From Pseudomonadota bacterium (GTDB lineage: Bacteria; Pseudomonadota; Alphaproteobacteria; Acetobacterales; Acetobacteraceae): DNA of 64,000 nt. Positions within the stretch are counted from its first letter, which is position 1. The number at the start of each line of letters is the position of its first letter. Positions 56,420 to 64,000 of this stretch are shown here, in pieces. The DNA lies in NCBI GenBank assembly GCA_021818505.1, contig JAKADX010000009.1, forward strand, positions 56,996 through 120,995. The letters run 5' to 3'. The notes below the pieces were generated by a model. It made no database searches. It saw only the letters and a list, made by a program, of their open reading frames with translations, and was not told the origin of the DNA. The translations under genes were made by a program, and so were the position numbers.

Positions 56420-57517
56420 TCAGGCGCGGATTTCGTCGAGCGTCACCGCACGCCGCGTGTCCAGCGAACGGTACGCTGCCTCGACCAGCGCCATCGTGCC
56501 GACATTGTCGGCGATCGTCAGCGCCGGCACCTCGCCGCTCTTCAGCGCCCATTGCAACTGTTCCATCACGCCGGCGAAGGCGTGCGGGAACCACATGGTT
56601 TTCCAGCGCGGCTCAACCCAGGCACCGCCGGTGTCGCGAAGGCTGGCGTAGCGCAGCGTGGACGGCGAGCCGTTCGGATAATCGGGCCAGCCGATCGTGC
56701 CCTGCGCGACACCGCCGGTGCCTTCGACGCGCCACCTGATGTAGATGTCGGAGGCAAAGCCCTCCTGCCGCGGCCCCGACCAGACATCCTCCATCGACAC
56801 GGCGACAACGCCCGATGGAAAGCGCAGCGTGGAGACCGTGATGCCGTCGCGATGCGCGAACGTCGTGCGCGGATCGGGGCGCGCGGCCGTGTAGATCTCG
56901 CTCGGATCGCCGAACAAGAAGCGCAGCACGTCGAGATGGTGGATGCTCATGTTGAGCAGCGTCAGCCGTCCGTAGTCGCGCAGGAACGGCTGCCAGTGCG
57001 GGATGGCGCGCATCTCGATGGTCGCGATCACCGGCTCGCCGAGCGAGCCGCGATCGAGCACTTGGCGCAGCACGCGCATCGACTGGTCGTAGCGCATGTT
57101 CTGATTGACCGAGACGATCTTGCCAGTGGCGCGCGCCTCCTCGGCCAGTCGCCGCGCCTCGGCGAAATCCATCGCCAGCGGCTTCTGCGCCAGGATCCCG
57201 CGGATGTGTTTCTGGCGCAGCGCGTGGCGTATCAGCGCCGGCTGCTGGTCGGGTGGAAAGGCGATGTCCAGGACCTCGACCTGAGGGTCCTCGATCAGGG
57301 CCTGCGGCGTGGCATGGACGCGCGGGATGTTCCAGCGCTGCGCCACGGCCTGCGCATGCGCCGGCGTGCGCGAGGCGATGGCGACCACGGGGAAATCGGC
57401 GGCCTGATAGGCGGCGAGCTGCACGTCGGCCATGATGAAGCCGGCGCCGATGCAGCCGATGCGGAACTCCCGGCAGCGAATCGCCGCGTCCGGGACGAAT
57501 CCCAGCGCCTCGTCCAT
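56420..57517 (-). CDS. Gfo/Idh/MocA-family oxidoreductase
   Basis: FRIGCIGAGFIMADVQLAAYQAADFPVVAIASRTPAHA; GILAQKPLAMDFAEARRLAEEARATGKIVSVNQNMRYDQSM. Confidence 0.9.
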   Translation of the reverse strand: MDEALGFVPDAAIRCREFRIGCIGAGFIMADVQLAAYQAADFPVVAIASRTPAHAQAVAQRWNIPRVHATPQALIEDPQVEVLDIAFPPDQQPALIRHALRQKHIRGILAQKPLAMDFAEARRLAEEARATGKIVSVNQNMRYDQSMRVLRQVLDRGSLGEPVIATIEMRAIPHWQPFLRDYGRLTLLNMSIHHLDVLRFLFGDPSEIYTAARPDPRTTFAHRDGITVSTLRFPSGVVAVSMEDVWSGPRQEGFASDIYIRWRVEGTGGVAQGTIGWPDYPNGSPSTLRYASLRDTGGAWVEPRWKTMWFPHAFAGVMEQLQWALKSGEVPALTIADNVGTMALVEAAYRSLDTRRAVTLDEIRA

Positions 57518-57575
57518 CCCGCTCCTCCCTTCCGCCCGTTTCCGGATCATTGCCGGCGTGCGGTCTACGCCTGCG

Positions 57576-57586
57576 GACATCATGTC
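57576..57586. promoter_or_regulatory. Candidate operator half-site palindrome GACAT-C-ATGTC in the LacI/catabolic-operon intergenic region
   Basis: Perfect 5-1-5 inverted repeat between the divergent LacI gene and Gfo/Idh gene; function not demonstrated. Confidence 0.3.
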
Positions 57587-57703
57587 ACATCAGACGCGGT
57601 GAGGAAAGCGATTTATTCTGGTCGATACGGCGACAGAAGTGAGGGTTTTTGATGGTGACGTCGGCGATTGCGGAGATATGATGCAACGCTCCGGGAGGGT
57701 GGG

Positions 57704-58708
57704 ATGCGTCTGACCATCGCCGACATCGCGCGCGCCGCCGGCGTCTCCACCGCCACGGTGGACCGCGTGCTCAACGACCGCGTCGGGGTTCACGCCCGCA
57801 CCCGCCGCCGCGTGCTGACCGCCGCCCAGGATCTCGGCTATCTCGATCCGGCGCCGGCCGGGGCGGGCGCCGAGCCGGCGGCGCTGGACTTCATCGTGCC
57901 CGGCGGCACCAACACCTTCTTCGGCGTGCTCAGTGACGCGCTGGCCGAGGTGGCGCAGCGGCGCAGCGCGGAGGCACGCATCCGCGTGCATCGCATGGAG
58001 GCATTCCATCCCGACGCGCTCGCCGCGGGGTTGCGCGATCTGGCCGCCCAGGCCGACGGCATCGCGCTGATCGCGCTCGACCATCCGGCGGTGCGCACCA
58101 CGATCCGGGAGGCGGCGGCGGCGGGTGTGCGTGTGGCCACACTGGTTTCCGACATCGCCGACGTGCCGCGCCACGCCTATGTCGGCATCGACAACCGCGC
58201 CGCCGGCCGGCTGGCCGGGCATCTGCTCGGCCGCTTTCTGCGCCGTCCCGGTCCGGTCGCGCTGTTTGCCGGCTCGCTCAGCTATCGCGGGCACGAGGAG
58301 CGCGCGAGCGGCTTCCGCCGCATCCTCGCGGAGGAGTTCCCCGCATTGGCGGTGATCGAAACCGCCGAGATGCACGACGACGTGGAGCAGAGCCACCGTG
58401 TCGCCGCCACCCTGCTGCGCGACACCCCGGACCTCGCCGGCATCTACAACATCGGCGCCGGCAACCGCGGCATCGTGCGTGCGCTGGAGGAGGCGGGGCA
58501 GGCGCGGCAGGTGGCCTTCATCGGCCATGAGCTGACGGAGTACACGCGTCGTTTCCTGCTTGCCGGCACGATGGATGCGGTGATCGACCAGGACCCGCGG
58601 CAGGAGGCCGAGCTGGCCGTGGACGCGCTGCTGCGCGCGATCCGCGGCGGCCCGGCGCAGGTGTCACTGCTGCGCGCCCAGGCGATCTTTCGCGAGAACA
58701 TGGAGTGA
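57704..58708 (+). CDS. LacI-family transcriptional regulator
   Basis: MRLTIADIARAAGVSTATVDRVLNDRVGVHARTRRRVLTAAQDLGYL HTH; periplasmic-binding-type sensor domain. Confidence 0.93.
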   Translation: MRLTIADIARAAGVSTATVDRVLNDRVGVHARTRRRVLTAAQDLGYLDPAPAGAGAEPAALDFIVPGGTNTFFGVLSDALAEVAQRRSAEARIRVHRMEAFHPDALAAGLRDLAAQADGIALIALDHPAVRTTIREAAAAGVRVATLVSDIADVPRHAYVGIDNRAAGRLAGHLLGRFLRRPGPVALFAGSLSYRGHEERASGFRRILAEEFPALAVIETAEMHDDVEQSHRVAATLLRDTPDLAGIYNIGAGNRGIVRALEEAGQARQVAFIGHELTEYTRRFLLAGTMDAVIDQDPRQEAELAVDALLRAIRGGPAQVSLLRAQAIFRENME

Positions 58709-58712
58709 CCGG

Positions 58713-59651
58713 CTACGGCGCGGTGGGGCTGCCCTCGAGTCCCAGCGCGGCGCGCGATGGCATGGCTGCGCGCGGGATGATCGCGCCGCGATGCGCGACC
58801 ACCGCGCCGGCCAGACGGTGCCCGACCTCCGCCGCACGCGCCGGCGGCAGGCCGTCCAGCCGGGCGGCGATATAGGCGGCGGCGAAACTGTCGCCGGCCG
58901 CGGTGGTGTCCACCACCGCTGCGACCGGCGGCGCGGCAACCGTCACCGGCGCCGCGGCGCCGTGGCGGACGGTGCAGCGCGGCTCCCCCAACTTCACCAC
59001 GACCTCGGCATCCGGTGTGGCACCGGCGATTTCGCCCTCCCAGATCGCGCCGAACAGCGGCGCCAGATCGTCCACGGAGGCGAACACTAGGTCGGCGCCG
59101 GTCAGCGCGGTGCGGAAGGCCGTCTGTGCCACCGCGCGGTCGGGCCAGCCGCGCGGACGGAAATTGGTGTCGAAGGCGATTCGGGCGCCGCGTGCGCGGG
59201 CCGCCAGCAGCGCCTGCGCCAGCCGCGCCCGCCCGTCCTCGCCGTATAACGACAGGCTGATGCCCGAATAATAGACCAGCCGGCAGTCGGCGAGGGCGGC
59301 GATGACCCGCCCGGTATCCGGCAACGCGAACAAACGTCGCGCCGCGGACGTGTCGCGCCAGTAAAGAAACCGTCGCTCACCGCCTGGGTCGGTCTGGATC
59401 ACATAGAGGCCGGGCATCATGCCGGGGCAGCGCAGCACCAGCGCACTGCCAACGCCCTCTTGCTGCCACGCGGCGAGCATCTCGGCGCTCCAGGCGTCGT
59501 CGCCGAGTGCGGTCGCGTAATCGACCGCAACACCGAGCCGCGCGAGATAGACGGCCGTGTTCAGCGTATCGCCGCCGAAGGCGCGGGCGAACCGTCCGTC
59601 CGGCTCCTCGCGCAGTTCGACCATGCACTCGCCGATGCAGACAACGCGCAT
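58713..59651 (-). CDS. PfkB-family sugar kinase, 2-keto-3-deoxygluconate kinase-like
   Basis: MRVVCIGECMVELREEPDGRFARAFGGDTLNTAVYLARLG; AAVVDTTAAGDSFAAAYIAARL. Confidence 0.88.
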   Translation of the reverse strand: MRVVCIGECMVELREEPDGRFARAFGGDTLNTAVYLARLGVAVDYATALGDDAWSAEMLAAWQQEGVGSALVLRCPGMMPGLYVIQTDPGGERRFLYWRDTSAARRLFALPDTGRVIAALADCRLVYYSGISLSLYGEDGRARLAQALLAARARGARIAFDTNFRPRGWPDRAVAQTAFRTALTGADLVFASVDDLAPLFGAIWEGEIAGATPDAEVVVKLGEPRCTVRHGAAAPVTVAAPPVAAVVDTTAAGDSFAAAYIAARLDGLPPARAAEVGHRLAGAVVAHRGAIIPRAAMPSRAALGLEGSPTAP

Positions 59652-59679
59652 CGATCCCCTCCCGGCGTATGGGCCGTCG

Positions 59680-61374
59680 CTAGGCCACGCAGCCTTCCGC
59701 CCGCAGCAGCGCCGCCACATCGTCCTCGGCCACGTCGGCCTGCGTGAACGCCTCGCCGATGCCGCGCGCCAGCACCAGGAACAGCCGCCCGTCGCGCGTC
59801 TTTTTGTCGCGCCGCATGTGGCCGATCAGCCGCCCGGCGGACAACCGGCGATTGAGCCGCGGCAGTTCCGCCGGCAGGCCGGCCGCGTCGAAATGCGCCA
59901 CGACCCGCTCCGCATCGTCCGTCGCGCACAGGCCGAGCCGGGCGGACAGCCGGAACGCCAGCCCGATGCCGATCGCCACCGCCTCCCCGTGCAGGATCGT
60001 GCCGAACCCCAGTTCCGCCTCCAGCGCATGGCCGAAAGTATGGCCGAGATTGAGCAGCGCGCGGCCGTCGCTCGGTCGTTCCTCGCGCTCGTCGCCGCCC
60101 ACCACCTGCGCCTTGAAAGCGCAGGCGCGCAGCACCGCGTCCGCCTGCACCGCTTCGTCGCCGGCCAGCAGCGCCGGGGCGTTCGCCTCGCACCAGGCGA
60201 AGAACGCGGCGTCGCCGATCAGGCCGGCCTTGGCGATCTCGGCATAGCCGGCCCGCAGTTCGCGCGGCGGCAGGGTGGCGAGCGTGGCGGTGTCGGCGAT
60301 CACCATGCGCGGCTGGTGGAAGGCACCGAGCAGGTTCTTGCCGTGGCGGGTGTTGATCCCGGTCTTGCCGCCCACGGAACTGTCCACCTGGGCGAGCAGC
60401 GTGGTCGGCACCTGCACGAACGGCAGCCCGCGCAGCGTCGTCGCCGCGACGAACCCGGCGAGGTCGCCGACCACGCCGCCGCCGAGGGCGATCACCGCCG
60501 TGCGCCGTTCCACGCCCGCCTCCAGCAGCCGGTCGGTCAGGTCCGCGAACAGGTCGAGCCGCTTGCTGGTCTCACCCGCCGGCACGGTGATCGGGGTGGC
60601 GGCGAAGCCGGTGGCGGCGAGGCCGTCGAGCAGGGCCGGAAGGTGCAGCGCCGCGACGCTTTCGTCGGTGATGACGAAGGCGCGCTTCTGCGGCAGCACC
60701 GGGGCGAGCAGCGCGCCCGCGCGGTGCAGCAGCCCGCTGCCGACCACCACGTCATAGCTCGCCGAGGCCAGCGTCACCGCCAGCCGGCGCGGCTTGCGCC
60801 AGGCCAGCAGCGCGTCCCAGACATGGCCGGTCGTGGCCTCCGGCGTCTCCTCGCCGCAATCGACGATCACGTCGGCCTCGGCATAGACCGGATGGCGCAC
60901 CTGCATCAGCCGCGCCAGCACGCCCTCGGGGTCGCCGTCGTTCAGCAGCGGCCGGTGGGTGCGGCCGGCGACGCGGCGCAGCAGCGTCGGCAGGCTGCAG
61001 CGCAGCCACACGCTCACCGCCTCGCGCCGGATCGTCGCGCGCGTCGCCGGGTCCATGAAGGCGCCGCCGCCGGCCGCCAGCACCAGCGGCTCACCGGCCA
61101 GCAGCCGGTTGATGACGCGGCGCTCACCGGCGCGGAATTCCTGCTCGCCGTAACGCTCGAAGATTTCGGCGATCGAGCAGCCGGCGGCCAGCTCGATCTC
61201 GGCATCGGCGTCGCGGAACGGCAGCCCGAGTCGTGCGGCGAGCCGCCGGCCGATCGAGGTCTTGCCGGCGCCCATCAGCCCGACCAGAACGATGCTGCGG
61301 CCCGCCAGGCTCAACGGCAGCGGCGCCGCCGCCTCCTTCAATGCGGGGGCGTTCAGTACGGTGTTGCGTGTCAT
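59680..61374 (-). CDS. aroK/aroB: Bifunctional shikimate kinase / 3-dehydroquinate synthase (AroK-AroB fusion)
   Basis: Single 564-aa frame: N-terminal [35 protein letters not shown]...[12 protein letters not shown]-terminal [60 protein letters not shown]. Confidence 0.95.
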   Translation of the reverse strand: MTRNTVLNAPALKEAAAPLPLSLAGRSIVLVGLMGAGKTSIGRRLAARLGLPFRDADAEIELAAGCSIAEIFERYGEQEFRAGERRVINRLLAGEPLVLAAGGGAFMDPATRATIRREAVSVWLRCSLPTLLRRVAGRTHRPLLNDGDPEGVLARLMQVRHPVYAEADVIVDCGEETPEATTGHVWDALLAWRKPRRLAVTLASASYDVVVGSGLLHRAGALLAPVLPQKRAFVITDESVAALHLPALLDGLAATGFAATPITVPAGETSKRLDLFADLTDRLLEAGVERRTAVIALGGGVVGDLAGFVAATTLRGLPFVQVPTTLLAQVDSSVGGKTGINTRHGKNLLGAFHQPRMVIADTATLATLPPRELRAGYAEIAKAGLIGDAAFFAWCEANAPALLAGDEAVQADAVLRACAFKAQVVGGDEREERPSDGRALLNLGHTFGHALEAELGFGTILHGEAVAIGIGLAFRLSARLGLCATDDAERVVAHFDAAGLPAELPRLNRRLSAGRLIGHMRRDKKTRDGRLFLVLARGIGEAFTQADVAEDDVAALLRAEGCVA

Positions 61375-61464
61375 CCCGGCGAAGGCTAGCACACGGGCCG
61401 GTGGCGCCAAGCTTGCGCCCGGGCGTAGCGCGTACTTGTCGTGCCACGACGCTAAAGGGCGGTC

Positions 61465-61608
61465 ATGCGGCGTCTGTTCCTTCTGGTGGTTCTGCTTGGG
61501 CTGGTCGTGGCAGCGGTGGGGCTGGTGATGCTGGGGGCGTTCCCGCCGGAACCGCACCCGCAGCAGATCCAGAAGGTCCTGCCGAACGAACGCTTCCAGC
61601 CGAAATAG
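61465..61608 (+). CDS. Small single-pass membrane protein, 47 aa (absent from supplied ORF track)
   Basis: [47 protein letters not shown], ending 2 nt before the GTG start proposed for xerD. Confidence 0.65.
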   Translation: MRRLFLLVVLLGLVVAAVGLVMLGAFPPEPHPQQIQKVLPNERFQPK

Positions 61609-61610
61609 CC

Positions 61611-62504
61611 GTGGACCGACATATCGAGGCGTTCCTGGAGATGCTGGCGGCCGAGCGCGGTGCCGCGCGCAACACGCTGGCGGCCTATGCGGCCGACCTG
61701 GCCGATGCCGCCGCCCATGCCGCCAGGGCCGGGGAGGCACCCGCCGCGATGACCGAGGTGACGCTGCGCGCCTATCTCGGCGCGCTGACGATGTCGGGCC
61801 TGGCCGCGCGCACGGCGGCGCGGCGGCTGTCGGCGCTGCGCCAGTTCCACCGTTTCCTGGTGCGGGAGGGTGTGCGGGCGGACGACCCGACCGAACTGCT
61901 CGACCGGCCGCGCCTGCCGACGAATTTGCCGAAGCTGCTGTCGGAATCGGAGGTCGATGCCCTGCTCGCCGCCGCCGCCGCGCGGCCGGACGAGCGGCAG
62001 GCGGTGGTCATGCGAGCGGCGCTGGAGATCCTGTATGCGAGCGGGCTGCGCATCTCCGAACTGCTCGCCCTGCCGCGCACGGCGCTGGCCGGGGACGCGG
62101 CGCTGCTGCTGGTGCGCGGCAAGGGGGGCAAGGAGCGGCTGGTGCCGCTGTCGCAGGCGGCCCGCGCCGCCGCGGCGCCGCTGCTGGCGGGCAAGGGTCG
62201 CTGGCTGTTTCCTGGCCGCGACCCGCGCCACGCCATGACCCGGCAGGGGTTCGCGCAGGCGCTGAAGCATGTGGCGCTGGATGCCGGGCTCGATCCGGCG
62301 CGGGTCTCGCCGCACGTGCTGCGCCATTCCTTCGCCAGCCACATGCTGGCGCGCGGCGCCGACCTTCGCAGCCTGCAGGTGCTGCTGGGCCATGCCGATA
62401 TCGCGACGACGCAGATCTACACGCATGTGCTGGCCGAGCGGCTGCAACGCCTGGTGGAGCAGCATCATCCGCTGGCCCGCCCGGCCGCCGGGGCAAGGGG
62501 CTGA
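61611..62504 (+). CDS. xerD: Site-specific tyrosine recombinase XerD (GTG start)
   Basis: [85 protein letters not shown]. Confidence 0.95.
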   Translation: MDRHIEAFLEMLAAERGAARNTLAAYAADLADAAAHAARAGEAPAAMTEVTLRAYLGALTMSGLAARTAARRLSALRQFHRFLVREGVRADDPTELLDRPRLPTNLPKLLSESEVDALLAAAAARPDERQAVVMRAALEILYASGLRISELLALPRTALAGDAALLLVRGKGGKERLVPLSQAARAAAAPLLAGKGRWLFPGRDPRHAMTRQGFAQALKHVALDAGLDPARVSPHVLRHSFASHMLARGADLRSLQVLLGHADIATTQIYTHVLAERLQRLVEQHHPLARPAAGARG

Positions 62505-62537
62505 CCGGTCATGCTGCAAATGCTACAGCCGCCCGCC

Positions 62538-63494
62538 ATGCGTCATTACCTTGATTTCGAGAAGCCGATCGCCGAGCTGGAAGGCAAGATCGACGAACTG
62601 CGCAAGATGTCGGAGGCTGACGGCCTCAACATCGCCGATGAGGTCGCGAAACTGACCGAGAAGTCGGAACGCCAGTTGCGCGCGATCTATGCCAAGCTGA
62701 CGCCCTGGCAGAAGACACTGGTCGCGCGCCACCCGGACCGGCCGAAAGCCGGCGACTATCTGGCGGACCTGGTCACCGACTTCACCCCGCTGGCCGGCGA
62801 CCGCGCATTTGCCGACGATGCCGCCGTGGTCGGCGGGCTGGGGCGGTTCCGCGGGCGGGCGGTGGTGGCGATCGGCACCGAGAAAGGGTCGGACACCGAA
62901 AGCCGGGTGCAGCACAATTTCGGCATGGCCCGGCCGGAGGGCTACCGCAAGGCGCGTCGGCTGATCGAACTGGCGGGCCGGTTCGAGCTGCCGGTGCTGA
63001 CCTTCGTGGACACCTCCGGCGCCTTTCCCGGCATCGATGCCGAGGCGCGCGGCCAGGCCGAGGCGATCGCCCGCTCGATCGAGGCGTGCCTGGAGGCGCC
63101 GGTGCCGGTGGTCGCGACCGTGATCGGGGAGGGCGGCTCCGGCGGCGCCATCGCGCTGGCGGCAGGCGACGCCGTGCTGATGATGGAGCACGCGATCTAC
63201 TCGGTGATCTCGCCGGAAGGATGTGCCGCGATCCTGTGGAAGGATTCGGCCCAGGCGCCGGCGGCGGCGGAGGCGCTGAAGCTGACCGCCGAGGACCTCA
63301 AGCGGCTCGGCCTGATCGATGCGATCGTGGCGGAACCGCTCGGCGGCGCGCATCGTGACCCGACGGCGGCGGTCGCGGCGGTCGGCGACGCCGTCGCGGC
63401 GGCGCTGGCGCCGTTGCTGGCGCTGGACGGCGCGGCGTTGAAGGCGCGGCGGCGGGAGAAGTATCTGGAGATGGGGCGCGAGGCGCTGGCGTAG
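62538..63494 (+). CDS. accA: Acetyl-CoA carboxylase carboxyltransferase subunit alpha
   Basis: [78 protein letters not shown]. Confidence 0.97.
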   Translation: MRHYLDFEKPIAELEGKIDELRKMSEADGLNIADEVAKLTEKSERQLRAIYAKLTPWQKTLVARHPDRPKAGDYLADLVTDFTPLAGDRAFADDAAVVGGLGRFRGRAVVAIGTEKGSDTESRVQHNFGMARPEGYRKARRLIELAGRFELPVLTFVDTSGAFPGIDAEARGQAEAIARSIEACLEAPVPVVATVIGEGGSGGAIALAAGDAVLMMEHAIYSVISPEGCAAILWKDSAQAPAAAEALKLTAEDLKRLGLIDAIVAEPLGGAHRDPTAAVAAVGDAVAAALAPLLALDGAALKARRREKYLEMGREALA

Positions 63495-63583
63495 GGTCAC
63501 GGTGGTTTCCGTGGCGTGACACTCGGCGGAAGCGATTTCGTTCCTTATACGGAATATTGTGGCCGCGTGCGAGCGCGGAGCTT

Positions 63584-64000
63584 TCACGCCGCATCGCGGG
63601 GCGGCCCGCAGGCGCTGTGGGGCAGTGGCGGCGGTTGCGGCGGGGATGTCCTGGCGTGCGGCGGCGTGCCGAAGGGTGCCGCGACGGCCGGGGTGTCTTG
63701 CGCCGGCGGCGGGTCGGATGCCGCGGCCGGGGGCGGCGGCAGGCGGACGCCGAGCATATGGCAGAGCGGGCGGAGCAGGCGGCGCATCTGCGGCGTCGCG
63801 TCCAGCAGCGCCGCCATGTCCGGCTCGGCGAGCAGGTGGCGCAGTTGCGAGGCGCGTCCGGCTGCCTCGAAAGGCACCAGCGGCAGCAGCCAGGCGAAGC
63901 CGTGCGGCAGGACCGGCGGGGTGCGCCGGCGCGGCGCGGCCGGGCGGCGGGGTGGCCGGCGGGCGGGATAGTGGCGATGACGCCCGGCCGCGATGCGCCC
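63584..64000 (-). CDS. Conserved hypothetical protein, C-terminal part (truncated by window end)
   Basis: Open frame continues past the listed 97-aa ORF: RHYPARRPPRRPAAPRRRTPPVLPHGFAWLLPLVPFEAAGRASQLRHLLAEPDMAALLDATPQMRRLLRPLCHMLGV. Confidence 0.5.
   Translation of the reverse strand, partial: GRIAAGRHRHYPARRPPRRPAAPRRRTPPVLPHGFAWLLPLVPFEAAGRASQLRHLLAEPDMAALLDATPQMRRLLRPLCHMLGVRLPPPPAAASDPPPAQDTPAVAAPFGTPPHARTSPPQPPPLPHSACGPPRDAA

Noticed and set aside
61611-62504. Tyrosine recombinase as evidence for an integrative element
   Set aside because: Sequence and context (aroKB-xerD-accA) fit the housekeeping XerD; no att-like repeats, transposase or phage genes nearby.

Overview
This is a GC-rich alphaproteobacterial chromosomal window, probably Acetobacteraceae/Rhodospirillales-like judging by gene content (my inference). 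The two ends carry core genes: gatA-gatB, a PEPC-like gene, secA, a PpiC-type isomerase, argJ, tRNA-Trp-secE-nusG, ctrA divergent from fliI/fliJ-like, ugd with a methyltransferase-glycosyltransferase, mmsA, cysD-cysNC, and then kdgK, a fused aroK-aroB, a small membrane ORF, xerD and accA. The accessory part (~26-59.6 kb) holds transporters, Ada, a hybrid histidine kinase, a GMC oxidoreductase and a large carbohydrate-type catabolic island. Within the island are (i) a tightly overlapping + strand operon of APH-like kinase, enolase paralog, D-2-hydroxyacid dehydrogenase, nitronate monooxygenase-like protein and SDR; (ii) a RhaSTPQ-like ABC operon divergent from an amidohydrolase/Gfo-Idh pair; (iii) a ~9.5 kb minus-strand operon joining an RbsABC-like importer to an enoyl-CoA hydratase-like protein, a CaiB-type CoA-transferase, SDR, DUF4432, a TIM-barrel isomerase and Gfo/Idh, next to a divergent LacI regulator. 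The best novelty candidates are operon (i), whose enolase paralog has His to Ala in the normally SHRSGE motif, and operon (iii), which combines sugar-type uptake with CoA-thioester chemistry. No CRISPR array, transposase, phage or obvious defence system was seen. All family names come from recognising motifs in the translations; no database search was run.
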